Shown in pieces: positions 35,275-44,620 of a DNA stretch of 64,000 nucleotides. Below the pieces are notes generated by a model. The model was not told the origin of the DNA, did no database searches, and worked only from the letters and a program-made list of their open reading frames with translations. The DNA is taken from positions 3,038,001-3,102,000 of the forward strand of contig NZ_CP058907.1 in NCBI RefSeq assembly GCF_013415845.1. The letters run 5' to 3'. The stretch's first letter is position 1, and the number at the start of each line of letters is the position of its first letter. This DNA comes from Rhodopseudomonas palustris (GTDB taxonomy: Bacteria > Pseudomonadota > Alphaproteobacteria > Rhizobiales > Xanthobacteraceae). The translations under genes and the position numbers were made by a program.

Positions 35275-35742
35275 TCAATCCGAGCGGCGATCGCGATGCC
35301 GTTGAAACAACGCCTCGGTGAAGCGCCGCTTCTGCTGATCGTCAAGTGATGCGTACAGCGGCTGAGCGGCATCGGCGAGCTTCTTCAGATTATTGCCGCG
35401 TTCGATCTGATCGTCGCCAGTCTTGCGCATCCGCTCGATCAGATCGGTGCTGCCTGTCTCATTGGCGCGCGCGTTCCGCCAGGATTGGCGCTCTTCGGCC
35501 TGCTTCCTCCAGACATCGACCAACGCGCCCTGGACGCCCGCCCAGTTCTTGTCCTGCTCCGGCGTGAGACGAAGGTCAGCTTTGAGCTGGGCTGCGCGGG
35601 CCGCCGCCTGATCGGTGAGCTGACTTGTGGTCAATTCCACACGGTCGGCGCGGTCAGAGCGATCGCGGGCAATTGCGGGGCCGACGGTCGCCGATCCGAT
35701 TAGCAAGGCAGCTGTCGCCAGGGATGTGATTGCTTTACGCAT
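35275..35742 (-). CDS. Periplasmic LTXXQ (Spy/CpxP-like) protein, copy B
   Basis: From the ATG at 35742 (MRKAITSLATAALLIG) the product has 155 residues with a signal peptide ending in AIARD and the LRLTPEQDKNWAGVQ motif. It matches copy A almost throughout. A longer frame begins at 36069, but its extra part is the DUF3309 gene read out of frame, so the shorter start is correct. It is followed on the same strand by the flavoprotein (90 bases) and preceded by the DUF3309 gene. Confidence 0.85.
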   Translation of the reverse strand: MRKAITSLATAALLIGSATVGPAIARDRSDRADRVELTTSQLTDQAAARAAQLKADLRLTPEQDKNWAGVQGALVDVWRKQAEERQSWRNARANETGSTDLIERMRKTGDDQIERGNNLKKLADAAQPLYASLDDQQKRRFTEALFQRHRDRRSD

Positions 35743-35831
35743 AGCGCGTTCCTTTTTTGGAGTTGAGCTTGTATCGATGAGTGCCTGCCGTAGTCTCGGG
35801 AAGCGACCAGAGATGTCGCGCCGATCTGCGA

Positions 35832-35996
35832 TCAGAGCTTTCCGAGCAAAAGCAGGATCAGCAGGATGACGATCACGAGCCCAAGCCCCCCGCCTCCGTA
35901 ATATCCGGTGCCGTAGAAGTGCCCGCCTCCGATCCCCGTGAAGCCACCTAACAGCGCGATGATCAGGATAACGAGAATGATTGTTCCGATTGACAT
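35832..35996 (-). CDS. DUF3309 small membrane peptide, copy B
   Basis: The 54-residue product starts at the ATG at 35996. Two hydrophobic segments, SIGTIILVILIIALLGGF and LGLVIVILLILLLLGKL, flank a glycine/aromatic turn (IGGGHFYGTGYYGGGG). This is the pattern of the DUF3309 family, short inner-membrane peptides found beside stress-response genes in alphaproteobacteria, with no known function. It is intact, whereas copy A at 16390-16549 has lost one base. At this size it is easily missed by gene finders. Confidence 0.8.
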   Translation of the reverse strand: MSIGTIILVILIIALLGGFTGIGGGHFYGTGYYGGGGLGLVIVILLILLLLGKL

Positions 35997-36175
35997 GGTG
36001 AGACTCCCCTCTGTGCATTCCGACAGTGTCGGTCGTGGCAGTGCGATCGAGCAGGCGATCAGAACTCACGACCCGTCGACACAGCTCGAATGATCCGATC
36101 GAGGATCACTCCTTCACGTCCATGAAGGGCATTACGCGCTCAACAATCAGCACCGTCACTCGCCATGACTCTCGG

Positions 36176-36191
36176 GGAACCTCATAGTTCC
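36176..36191. promoter_or_regulatory. Palindrome GGAAC-N6-GTTCC before kinase gene
   Basis: The sequence GGAAC-CTCATA-GTTCC lies between the divergent DUF3309 and kinase genes of module B. A matching palindrome (GGAAC-TCGATA-GTTCC) is at 16730-16745 in module A. Conservation in both modules while the flanks diverge suggests a regulator-binding site, but it also falls within a conserved short minus-strand peptide-like frame, so coding conservation cannot be excluded. Confidence 0.4.
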
Positions 36192-36308
36192 TCAAGGATA
36201 CGAAATCATCGCAAACGGTATCCGGTTGAATAACTCGGCGACAGCTGCCAGTTGAGGTGCTACCATTCTCGATTAGCGAATGGCGTCCCAACTGAAATGA
36301 TGGTGGCG

Positions 36309-37358
36309 ATGTCGAGTTTTGCGAACAAGTCCGAACATCAGAGGGTTGCGGAAGCGGAAATCGAGAGCTTTCGGAACGAGCTCGGGCCATTTGTTGTCGC
36401 CGCCGAGACGACGCGGATGGCGATGCTCTTCGCTGATGCCGAACGGTCGAATTGTCCGATTATTTTCGCAAACGATAGCCTTCTATCCCTGACGGGCTAC
36501 GATCGCGACGAAGTCCTTGGACGAAGCTTAGCATCCATGCTGGTGCATGATGCTGATCGCGAGACGCTCGCGCAACTCGCAGGGAAGTTCGGAGGCACCT
36601 CCGACAAAGGCGTCGAGTTTCTGTGTCGCCGCAAGGATGACAGCGAGTTCTGGGCCGCCGTCTTCATTAGTCCCGTTCGCGATGAGGCTGGCACCGTCAT
36701 CCAGTATTTTGCCTCGTTTGTCGATCTGACCAAGCACAAGGAGGACGAAGCCCGCTCCAAAATGCTGATCGACGAGCTGAATCATCGGGTCAAGAACGTT
36801 CTGGCGACCGTGCAGGCAATCGTCTGGCAGGCTTTGCGAACGTCGTCCGATCCCAAGACGATTCAGCAAGCAATCGAATCCAGGCTGGTCGCGCTGTCGA
36901 GGTCGCACGATCTCCTGACCCGTGAGAATTGGGAAAGCGCGGGCCTCCACGACATCATCGCGAACGCATTGGAGCCATTCGAGAGAGCCGACGGTCTTTC
37001 GGGGCGGATTTTCATCGCAGGCGACAACGTACGGTTTCCTCCGAAAGCCGCCTTGGCGCTGGGCATTGTCTTCAACGAACTCGCCACGAACGCCGTCAAG
37101 TACGGCGCCTTGTCGACCGACAATGGCGCGCTGCACATCGACTGGAAGACGGTGTCGTCGCCGGAAGGGCAGCGAGTCCTGCTTCAATGGCGGGAAGCCG
37201 GCGGTCCGGTCGTGGCAGCGCCCTCGCGCAAAGGTTTCGGTTCGCGCGTCATCGATCGCGTGCTCGCCCATGAGTTGGCTGGTGAGGTTCGGATGGACTT
37301 CCTCGCGGACGGATTGATCTGCTCGTGTTCACTTCTGGTCCCGAAGGACGCTGGCTGA
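36309..37358 (+). CDS. PAS-HWE sensor histidine kinase
   Basis: The product has about 349 residues; ATGs at 36252, 36297 and 36309 are all possible starts and no strong ribosome-binding site decides. A PAS domain (about 25-140: NCPIIFANDSLLSLTGYDRDEVLGRS) lacks the photoactive cysteine of LOV domains. The HWE kinase core follows: ELNHRVKNVLATVQAIVWQ contains the phosphorylated histidine, VFNELATNAVKYGAL is the N box and LQWREAGGP supplies the W-x-E motif; GFGSRVIDRVLAHEL is the G box. Such kinases often feed the general stress response through PhyR in this group, but no PhyR, NepR or EcfG gene is in the window. Confidence 0.87.
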   Translation: MSSFANKSEHQRVAEAEIESFRNELGPFVVAAETTRMAMLFADAERSNCPIIFANDSLLSLTGYDRDEVLGRSLASMLVHDADRETLAQLAGKFGGTSDKGVEFLCRRKDDSEFWAAVFISPVRDEAGTVIQYFASFVDLTKHKEDEARSKMLIDELNHRVKNVLATVQAIVWQALRTSSDPKTIQQAIESRLVALSRSHDLLTRENWESAGLHDIIANALEPFERADGLSGRIFIAGDNVRFPPKAALALGIVFNELATNAVKYGALSTDNGALHIDWKTVSSPEGQRVLLQWREAGGPVVAAPSRKGFGSRVIDRVLAHELAGEVRMDFLADGLICSCSLLVPKDAG

Positions 37359-37387
37359 ACGAGCCGCCCCTGGCGAGCAACTTGGCG

Positions 37388-38134
37388 TCACCGCGCCATC
37401 AGCGCAAACACGCCCCAGCCCAGGTAATCGCGGCCATACCTGGCGTAGCGCTCCGGCGACGAGGTCAGCTCGGCGCGAACATCAGCGGCGAAGTCGTCGT
37501 CAGGATTGGCGTCCAGCCATCGGCGCATCGTGAGCCATTTTGCGGCCTCGTACCGGTCCCAACTGTCCTGGCTTGCCAGGACCATTTCGACGACGTCGTA
37601 ATTCAGAGCGCCGAACGACGCGATCAGGTCTGGCAGCAGCAGGAAGTCGGAAATCGCACGAGCACGGCATCCCTGGGCGACCTCCTCGGTCGTCGGCAAT
37701 TGCAGCCAGTAGGGCTCGCCGATCAGGATGATCCCTCCGTCTCGGAGGCTACGGGCCAGAAGCTCGATCGTGCCGCTGACGCCTCCGCCGATCCAGGTCG
37801 CCCCCACGCAGGCCGCCACCCCGACCGTCTCTCCGGCGACGTAGCCGGCAGCGTTGCCGTGAACGAAGGTGACCCGATCGGCGACGCCAAGCTCACGCGC
37901 GCGAAGCTTCGCTTGTTCGGAGAACAGCTGGCTCATATCGATACCAGTGCCAGTGATGCCGTAGTCGCGCGCCCAGGTACACAGCATCTCGCCCGAACCG
38001 CTGCCGAGATCGAGGACGCGGGTCCCCGGCTCCATCCGCAGCGATGACCCGAGCGCCGCGAGCTTCTCCGCCGTGAACGGATTGTGGATGCGATGCGCGC
38101 TTTCGCTGATGTTGAAGATCCGCGGAATGTCCAC
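37388..38134 (-). CDS. Class I SAM-dependent methyltransferase
   Basis: The 248-residue product has the SAM-binding motif I VLDLGSGSGEMLC (39-51), an acidic residue at the end of strand 2 (GTGIDMSQLF), and motif post-I/II segments VTFVHGNAAGYVAGETVGVAACVGATWIGG and DGGIILIGEPYW. It converges with the kinase gene, with 29 bases between. The substrate is not evident. Confidence 0.82.
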   Translation of the reverse strand: MDIPRIFNISESAHRIHNPFTAEKLAALGSSLRMEPGTRVLDLGSGSGEMLCTWARDYGITGTGIDMSQLFSEQAKLRARELGVADRVTFVHGNAAGYVAGETVGVAACVGATWIGGGVSGTIELLARSLRDGGIILIGEPYWLQLPTTEEVAQGCRARAISDFLLLPDLIASFGALNYDVVEMVLASQDSWDRYEAAKWLTMRRWLDANPDDDFAADVRAELTSSPERYARYGRDYLGWGVFALMAR

Positions 38135-38574
38135 GCCAGAAGCTCCTTTGGTCGTTCGGTCTTAGACGCTGGCCCCTCGCCGCTGTCGGCGTCGCGGCAC
38201 CAAGCCTCCATGTGCAGCGATCCGCGCGTGCGGGTCATTGAGCGACGTCACCGATCAGCAGATCCCGTGGACAGGTAGCAAGACCGAAAGTGGGGTAAAA
38301 CGTCGCACCGACGACCGGCCGTCACAGCGAGAGATCGCAGGTGCCGTCTTCTTGCTGCCGCCGACGCCGCGAGCACGGGCGTGTCACGGGCTCGATCGCC
38401 AAGGGCTTCGTGCGACATTCGGCCCGGCCCTGACCGGCCCGGACTGTTCTTTGAGCGATCGACGCGGCTCATTGGCCTTGCCCCGAGGGCCTTCGAACCC
38501 CATAAAATGAATCGTGACGAAGAACGTTGCCGAAAGGGCTGCGGAACGACGAACAGGATTGGAAGGACCGAGGA
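38135..38574. other. Intergenic region before the Mrp antiporter operon
   Basis: These 440 bases lie between the divergent methyltransferase and antiporter genes and must contain both promoters. A ribosome-binding site (GACCGAGGA, just before 38575) supports the antiporter start. No gene or clear regulatory palindrome was recognised. Confidence 0.35.
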
Positions 38575-41502
38575 ATGCCGCAGAACGTCTATCTTCTCGC
38601 GGTGATCCTTCTCCCGTTCGCCGGCAGCCTGCTTGCGGCGCTGCTGCCGGCTAATGCGCGGAACGCAGAGGCTTGGCTGGCTGCCCTCGTCGCGCTCGGC
38701 TGTCTGGCGCTGCTGGTACTGCTGTATCCCGGCACCGAGACTGTGCCGATCCGTTATCAGCTCGAGTGGCTGCCGCAGTTCGGCCTGAACTTCACGTTGC
38801 GGCTGGACGGGTTCGCCTGGGCGTTCGCCTGTCTGATCACCGCGATCGGTGCTCTGGTCGTTCTGTACGCCCGCTACTACATGTCGCCGTCCGACCCGGT
38901 GCCGCGGTTCTTTTCCTTCCTGCAGGGCTTCATGGGCGCGATGCTGGGCATCGTGCTTTCCGGCAATCTGATCCAGCTGGTGTTCTTCTGGGAGCTCACC
39001 AGCCTGTTCTCGTTTCTGCTGATCGGCTACTGGCACCACAACGCCGCGGCGCGTGAGGGCGCGCGCGTGGCGCTGACCATCACCGGCACCGGCGGGCTGT
39101 GCCTGTTTGCGGGCGTCGTCGTACTCGGCCATATCGTCGGCAGCTACGACCTCGACGCCGTGCTGTCGGCTGGCGCCGAGGTCCGCGGCGACGCGCTGTA
39201 CGTGCCGACGCTGATCCTGATCCTGCTCGGCGCGCTGACCAAGAGCGCGCAGTTTCCGTTCCACTTCTGGCTGCCGCGGGCGATGACGGCGCCGACGCCG
39301 GTCTCGGCCTATCTGCACTCCGCCACCATGGTGAAGGCCGGCGTATTCCTGCTGGTCCGGCTGTGGCCGGTGCTCGGCGGCACCAATGAATGGCTATGGA
39401 TCGTCGGCACCACCGGCCTCGCCACTTTCATCGTCGGCGCCTACCTCGCGGTGTTCCAGCGCGACCTGAAGGGCCTTCTCGCCTACTCCACAATCAGCCA
39501 TCTCGGCCTGATCACGCTGCTGATCGGCCTCGACCGGCCGCTGGCGCTGGTCGCGGCGATCTTCCACATCTTCAACCATGCCACCTTCAAGGCATCGCTG
39601 TTCATGGCGGCGGGCATCATCGATCACGAGACCGGTACGCGCGATCTGCGCCGGCTCAGCGGCCTCTGGAAGTTCATGCCGAAGACCGGCGCGCTGGCGA
39701 TCGTCGCCGCCTCGGCGATGGCCGGCGTGCCGCTGCTGAACGGCTTCTTGTCCAAGGAGATGTTCTTCGCCGAGACGATCGAGACCCATGACGGTTCGAT
39801 GCTCGACGACGCCTTGCCCTATATCGTCACCCTCGCCAGCATGTTCACGGTGGCGTATTCGCTGCGCTTCATCCGCGAGGTTTTCTTCGGCCCGCCGCCG
39901 GTCGATCTGCCCCGCACGCCGCACGAGCCGCCGCGCTGGATGCGGTTTCCGGTCGAGCTGCTGGTGCTGACCTGTCTGGTGGTCGGCATCGTTCCTTCGT
40001 TGACGATCGGGCCGTTCCTGCAGCTCGCGGTGCATGCGGTGCTCGGAGCCGCGACGCCGTATTACAGCCTCGCGGTCTGGCACGGCTTCAACTGGCCGCT
40101 GCTGATGAGTGTGATCGCGCTCGTCGGCGGTGTGCTGTTGTACCTGATGCTGCGCGAGCCGCTGCAGCAGGGGCTGACGAGCTCGCTGTTCGCCGGCCGG
40201 TTCAAGACCCAGCGGGTGTTCGACCTGGTGCTGGTGACCGTGTCGTGGCGCTGGGCGCGCGCGATCGAGCGGGTGTTCGGCACCCGCCGGCTGCAGCCGC
40301 AATTGCTGCTGCTGGTCTGCGTTGCGCTGATTGCGGCTGCGGTGCCGGTGCTGACGCGCGGTCTCAGCCTCGCGCCGGTCGCGCTCGGCGGCATCGATCC
40401 GGCGCTCGCCGTGGTGTGGTCCGTCGGCATCGCCTGCGCGCTCGGCGGCACCGCAGTCGCCAAATTCCATCGTCTGGCCGCCCTGATCCTGATCGGCGGA
40501 TCGGGGCTGACGACCTGCCTCACCTTCGTCTGGTTCTCCGCACCCGATCTGGCGCTGACTCAGATCGGCGTCGAGATCGTCACGACCGTGCTGTTGCTGC
40601 TCGGGTTGCGCTGGCTGCCGAAGCAGCTCGAGACCGGCGAGATCACCGCCAACCGCAGCGTCCTCAAGCTCGTGCAGCGGATCCGCGACCTCGCGGTCGC
40701 TGCAACTGCCGGAATCGGCGTTGCGCTGCTGGCCTATGCGGTGATGACCCGCGCCGCGCCCGACAGCATCGCGCAATTCTTCATGCGCCACGCTTACGCG
40801 GACGGCGGCGGCACCAACGTCGTCAACGTCATTCTGGTCGACTTCCGCGGTTTCGATACGCTCGGCGAGATCACCGTGCTGGCGGTGGTGGCATTGACGG
40901 TGTTCGCCCTGCTCCGCCGCTTCCGCCCCGCCGCCGACAGCATCGACATCCCCGAGCAGCAGCGGCTGCAGGACGAGCACGACGATGCCGACGCCGATCG
41001 CCGCAAGGGCGACACCATCGCCGATTATCTGGCGGTGCCGGCGATGATCATGCAGCTGTTGTTTCCGTTCATCTTCATCGCCGCGATGTATCTGCTGTTG
41101 CGCGGCCATGATCAGCCCGGTGGCGGCTTCGTGGCCGGCATCGCGATGGCGGCGGCGCTGATCCTGCAATACATGGCGGGCGGCGCCCGCTGGATCGAAG
41201 CGCGGCTGCGCATCCATCCGCTGCGCTGGATCGCCATCGGGTTGCTGCTCGCGCTGTTCACCGGCGCTGCGGCGCTGCCGCTGGCCCGCCCGTTCCTCAC
41301 CTCCGCCTTCGCCTATGCCGAGATCCCGTGGATCGGCAAGGTGCCGCTCGCCAGCGCGGCGCTGTTCGACCTCGGCGTGTTCTCGCTCGTGGTCGGCGCG
41401 ACCGCGCTGATGCTGCTGGCCCTGGCGCACCAATCGATCCGCGGCCATCGCCGTCCCTCCGGCGGCCGTGCCGCAACGCCCGAGGTCAGCCGATGGAACT
41501 GA
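38575..41502 (+). CDS. mnhA: Mrp/Mnh antiporter subunit A fused to subunit B
   Basis: The product has 975 residues. The first 600 resemble NuoL-like MrpA: LVFFWELTSLFSFLLIGYW, GALTKSAQFPFHFWLP (with Glu and Lys of the proton channel), THMAT-like HIFNHATFKASLFMAAG. A central MrpA C-terminal part (DUF4040) includes TQIGVEIVTTVLLLLGLRWLP. From about residue 830 (IADYLAVPAMIMQLLFPFIFIA) the MrpB domain (RGHDQPGGGFVAGIAMAAALILQYM) is fused. The fused form explains the absence of a separate B gene. The complex exchanges Na+ or K+ for protons across the inner membrane, giving salt and pH tolerance. The next gene overlaps by ten bases. Confidence 0.93.
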   Translation: MPQNVYLLAVILLPFAGSLLAALLPANARNAEAWLAALVALGCLALLVLLYPGTETVPIRYQLEWLPQFGLNFTLRLDGFAWAFACLITAIGALVVLYARYYMSPSDPVPRFFSFLQGFMGAMLGIVLSGNLIQLVFFWELTSLFSFLLIGYWHHNAAAREGARVALTITGTGGLCLFAGVVVLGHIVGSYDLDAVLSAGAEVRGDALYVPTLILILLGALTKSAQFPFHFWLPRAMTAPTPVSAYLHSATMVKAGVFLLVRLWPVLGGTNEWLWIVGTTGLATFIVGAYLAVFQRDLKGLLAYSTISHLGLITLLIGLDRPLALVAAIFHIFNHATFKASLFMAAGIIDHETGTRDLRRLSGLWKFMPKTGALAIVAASAMAGVPLLNGFLSKEMFFAETIETHDGSMLDDALPYIVTLASMFTVAYSLRFIREVFFGPPPVDLPRTPHEPPRWMRFPVELLVLTCLVVGIVPSLTIGPFLQLAVHAVLGAATPYYSLAVWHGFNWPLLMSVIALVGGVLLYLMLREPLQQGLTSSLFAGRFKTQRVFDLVLVTVSWRWARAIERVFGTRRLQPQLLLLVCVALIAAAVPVLTRGLSLAPVALGGIDPALAVVWSVGIACALGGTAVAKFHRLAALILIGGSGLTTCLTFVWFSAPDLALTQIGVEIVTTVLLLLGLRWLPKQLETGEITANRSVLKLVQRIRDLAVAATAGIGVALLAYAVMTRAAPDSIAQFFMRHAYADGGGTNVVNVILVDFRGFDTLGEITVLAVVALTVFALLRRFRPAADSIDIPEQQRLQDEHDDADADRRKGDTIADYLAVPAMIMQLLFPFIFIAAMYLLLRGHDQPGGGFVAGIAMAAALILQYMAGGARWIEARLRIHPLRWIAIGLLLALFTGAAALPLARPFLTSAFAYAEIPWIGKVPLASAALFDLGVFSLVVGATALMLLALAHQSIRGHRRPSGGRAATPEVSRWN

Positions 41503-41834
41503 TCGTCTCACTCGCCATCGCCGTGCTGACCGGCTCCGGGGTCTGGCTATTGCTGCGGCCGCGCACCTTCCAGGTGATCATCGGCTTGGCGCTGCTGTCC
41601 TATGCGGTGAACCTGTTCATCTTCAGCATGGGCCGGCTCAAGGTCGGGGCCGCGGCGGTGCTGGAGAAGGGGCAGATCGCCGATCCGCACGCGTTCGCCG
41701 ATCCGCTGCCGCAGGCACTGGTGCTCACTGCCATCGTGATCAGCTTCGCCACCACGGCGCTGTTCCTGGTGGTGCTGCTTGCATCGCGCGGCCTTACCGG
41801 AAATGACCACGTCGACGGCCGGGACCACGAATGA
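41493..41834 (+). CDS. mnhC: Mrp/Mnh antiporter subunit C
   Basis: The 113-residue product (ATG at 41493, overlapping the end of subunit A) has three membrane helices and resembles NuoK: GLALLSYAVNLFIFSMG and the conserved PLPQALVLTAIVISFATTALFLV. In the operon the order A(B), C, D, E, F, G is standard. It overlaps subunit D by four bases. Confidence 0.92.
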   Translation: MELIVSLAIAVLTGSGVWLLLRPRTFQVIIGLALLSYAVNLFIFSMGRLKVGAAAVLEKGQIADPHAFADPLPQALVLTAIVISFATTALFLVVLLASRGLTGNDHVDGRDHE

Positions 41835-43465
41835 CGAGCTGGACCGACCATCTGATCATCCTGCCAATCCTGCTGCCGCTGTTCGTCGGCGCAGTGATGC
41901 TGCTGATCGACGAGCGCTATCAGCAGATCAAGGCGTTCGCCAATCTCGCCTCGATCGTGATGATGGGCATCATCGCGCTGCTCTTGATGCGCGCCGCGGA
42001 TGTCACGACAGCGACCGGCACGGCGCCGATCGCGGTGTACAGGCTCGGCGACTGGCCGGCGCCATTCGCGATCGTGCTGGTGGCGGACCGGCTGTCGGCG
42101 CTGATGCTGGCGCTCACCAGCGTACTCGCCTTCGCGTCGACGATCTTCGCGACGGCGCGTTGGCACCGGGGCGGCGCGCATTTTCATTCGCTGATGCAGT
42201 TTCTGCTGATGGGTCTGAACGGCGCCTTCCTGACCGGCGACCTGTTCAACCTGTTCGTGTTCTTCGAACTGCTCCTGGCCGCGTCTTACGGCCTGGTGCT
42301 GCACGGCTCGGGGCAGGCGCGGGTGCGGGCCGGGCTGCAATACATCGCCATCAACCTCACCGCCTCGGTGCTGTTCCTGATCGGCGTCAGCCTGATCTAC
42401 GCCGTCACCGGCACGCTCAATATGGCCGATCTGGCAATCCGGATTCCGCAGGTGCTGGCGCAGGACCGAGCTCTGCTGGAAGCAGGTGCTGCCATCCTCG
42501 GCGTCGCATTCATGGTCAAGGCCGGGATGTGGCCGCTGTGCTTCTGGCTGCCGACGACCTACGCGGCCGCGGCGGCGCCGGTCGCGGCGATCTTCGCGAT
42601 CATGAGCAAGGTCGGCATCTACATCCTGCTGCGGCTGTCGCTGTTGTTCTTCGGCGTCGGCAGCGGCGCTTCGGCGCTGTTCGGCAGCGAGTGGCTGGTC
42701 GCCGCCGGCATCGCCACCATCCTGTTCGGGTTGATCGGCGCGCTGGCGTCGCAGGAAATCTCGCGGCTCGCCGGCTACGCCGTGCTGGTGTCGTCCGGCA
42801 CGGTCCTGGCGGTCGCGGCCGCTGCTGGCACAGCCGCCGTGACAGCCTCGGCGCTGTTCTATCTGGTCAGCTCGACGCTGGCGATTGCCGCGTTCTTCAT
42901 GCTGATCGAGTTGCTCGAACGCGGTCGCGATCCCGGCGCCGACATGCTGGCGGTGACGCGCGAGGCCTATGGCGAGGACATGCCGGACGATCCGGACGCC
43001 GAGGAGGTCGGGATGGTCATCCCGGCGTCGATGGCGATCCTCGGCTGGTGCTTCGTCGGCTGTGCGGCGGTGATCGCAGGCCTGCCGCCGGTGTCCGGCT
43101 TCATCGCCAAATTCTCGATGCTGACCGCCCTGCTCAGCGGCGACACCGGCAGCAGCATCACGCCGCTGCACTGGACCTTGCTGGCGCTGCTGATGCTGTC
43201 GGGGCTGACGATGCTGATCGCCATGACCCGCGCCGGCATTCGCACGCTCTGGTCGCCGACCGAACGCGCCGATCCGCGGATTCGCCTTGCGGAGATCGTT
43301 CCGATCGCACTCCTGCTCCTCGGCTGCGCGGCGATGACCGTGCAGCCGCAGGCCGCGATGACCTACATGCAGGGCGCGGCGAAATCGTTGCACACGCCAG
43401 CCGCCTATATCGACAGCGTGCTGGCCCCGGCGCAGACGCGGGTGAAGCTCGGAGGCGGCTCATGA
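41831..43465 (+). CDS. mnhD: Mrp/Mnh antiporter subunit D
   Basis: The 544-residue product is a NuoM/N-like membrane protein with about fourteen helices. Characteristic segments are [48 protein letters not shown] (with the conserved lysine) and [23 protein letters not shown]. It is one of the two large proton-translocating-type subunits of the complex. It overlaps its neighbours by four bases at both ends, a sign of coupled translation. Confidence 0.93.
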   Translation: MTSWTDHLIILPILLPLFVGAVMLLIDERYQQIKAFANLASIVMMGIIALLLMRAADVTTATGTAPIAVYRLGDWPAPFAIVLVADRLSALMLALTSVLAFASTIFATARWHRGGAHFHSLMQFLLMGLNGAFLTGDLFNLFVFFELLLAASYGLVLHGSGQARVRAGLQYIAINLTASVLFLIGVSLIYAVTGTLNMADLAIRIPQVLAQDRALLEAGAAILGVAFMVKAGMWPLCFWLPTTYAAAAAPVAAIFAIMSKVGIYILLRLSLLFFGVGSGASALFGSEWLVAAGIATILFGLIGALASQEISRLAGYAVLVSSGTVLAVAAAAGTAAVTASALFYLVSSTLAIAAFFMLIELLERGRDPGADMLAVTREAYGEDMPDDPDAEEVGMVIPASMAILGWCFVGCAAVIAGLPPVSGFIAKFSMLTALLSGDTGSSITPLHWTLLALLMLSGLTMLIAMTRAGIRTLWSPTERADPRIRLAEIVPIALLLLGCAAMTVQPQAAMTYMQGAAKSLHTPAAYIDSVLAPAQTRVKLGGGS

Positions 43466-43950
43466 GCAGGGTGTTGCCATTCCCGCTGATCTCGCTGTGC
43501 CTGCTGGCGATGTGGCTGTGGCTCAGCCAGAGCATCGCGCTCGGGCCCATCCTGCTCGGCAGCCTGTTCGCGCTGATCGGCGGTTGGCTATTGAGCCTGC
43601 TGCAATCGGACTCCGACCGCGTGCGCAATCCGGGCGCGATCATCCGGCTGACCGGCCTGGTGCTGATCGACGTGGTGCGGTCGAACATCGCGGTCGCCAG
43701 CATCATCCTCGGCGGTCAGCGCGACAACATCACCTCCGGTTTCGTCGACATCCCGCTCCAGCTGCGCAGCCGGCAGGGCCTTGCGGTGCTGGCCTGCATT
43801 ATCACCTCGACGCCCGGCACGCTGTGGGTGAACTTCACCCGGGAGACCGGCGTGCTGCAGCTCCACGTGCTCGATCTGGTCGACGAGAGCGAGTGGATCG
43901 ACCGCATCAAGGGCCGCTACGAGCGTCTGCTGTTGGAGATCTTCGAATGA
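43462..43950 (+). CDS. mnhE: Mrp/Mnh antiporter subunit E
   Basis: The 162-residue product starts with the ATG at 43462. Two N-terminal helices are followed by [13 protein letters not shown] and the conserved signature [11 protein letters not shown] of MrpE. A soluble C-terminal domain ends with [15 protein letters not shown], as in the family. It completes the small-subunit part of the complex together with F and G. Confidence 0.92.
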   Translation: MSRVLPFPLISLCLLAMWLWLSQSIALGPILLGSLFALIGGWLLSLLQSDSDRVRNPGAIIRLTGLVLIDVVRSNIAVASIILGGQRDNITSGFVDIPLQLRSRQGLAVLACIITSTPGTLWVNFTRETGVLQLHVLDLVDESEWIDRIKGRYERLLLEIFE

Positions 43951-44228
43951 GCAGTGTGGTGCTGACCTGGTCGGTCGTGATTGCGCAGGTGATGCTCGCC
44001 CTCGCCATGGCCTGCGCGGCCTATCGAATGCTGGTCGGCCCCCGCGCCCAGGACCGCGTGCTGGGGCTGGACACCCTCTATGTCAACGCCATGCTGCTGA
44101 TGCTGACCGTCGGTATCCGCACCGGCACCGACGTGTATTTCGAAGCGGCGCTGGTCATCGCCCTGCTCGGCTTCGTCGGGACCGTGGCCCTGTCGAAATT
44201 CCTGATGCGCGGCGAGGTGATCGAATGA
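43947..44228 (+). CDS. mnhF: Mrp/Mnh antiporter subunit F
   Basis: The 93-residue product has three helices and the family signature [19 protein letters not shown] followed by [14 protein letters not shown]. It overlaps subunits E and G by four bases each. Confidence 0.92.
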   Translation: MSSVVLTWSVVIAQVMLALAMACAAYRMLVGPRAQDRVLGLDTLYVNAMLLMLTVGIRTGTDVYFEAALVIALLGFVGTVALSKFLMRGEVIE

Positions 44229-44596
44229 CCCACGCGGCGGATCTTCCGGCCTGGGCGGCATGGATCGTGGCTCTGCTGCTGTTGCTCGGCGCCGGCATCA
44301 CGCTGATCGGCTCGCTCGGGCTGTTGCGGCTGCGCGGCTTCTACCAGCGCGCCCACGCGCCGACGCTGGGGACCACGCTCGGCACCGCCTTCATCATCGG
44401 CGCGTCGATGTTGTGCTTCTCGCTGCTGCAGATGCGCCCGCTGTTGCACGAGGTGCTGATCCTCGGCTTCGTCACCATCACCACCCCGGTGACGCTGATG
44501 CTGCTGGTCCGAGCCGCCCTATTCCGCGACACCGCGGAGGGCCGGATTGAGGACCACGGCCCACACGGCGGGCCGCAGCCAAGCAACGACGAGTAG
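44225..44596 (+). CDS. mnhG: Mrp/Mnh antiporter subunit G
   Basis: The 123-residue product has three helices with the MrpG signature [25 protein letters not shown] and the segment [21 protein letters not shown]. The C-terminal tail is charged. It ends the operon; the next gene is convergent, 25 bases away. Confidence 0.92.
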   Translation: MTHAADLPAWAAWIVALLLLLGAGITLIGSLGLLRLRGFYQRAHAPTLGTTLGTAFIIGASMLCFSLLQMRPLLHEVLILGFVTITTPVTLMLLVRAALFRDTAEGRIEDHGPHGGPQPSNDE

Positions 44597-44620
44597 CCCT
44601 GACAGATTGATCTTCAGGAT

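Noticed and set aside
36309-36700. LOV photosensor domain in the HWE kinase
   Set aside because: The PAS segment lacks the conserved photoactive cysteine motif (GRNCRFLQ).
39394-41511. 705-codon open frame on the minus strand opposite the antiporter A subunit
   Set aside because: It is rich in Arg, Gln, His and Asp and is the mirror of a well-conserved membrane protein gene; high GC leaves antisense frames open.
41600-43393. 597-codon minus-strand frame opposite subunits C and D
   Set aside because: Composition is antisense-like (QHRRQ, HHRDR) and the plus strand encodes the conserved MnhC and MnhD proteins.
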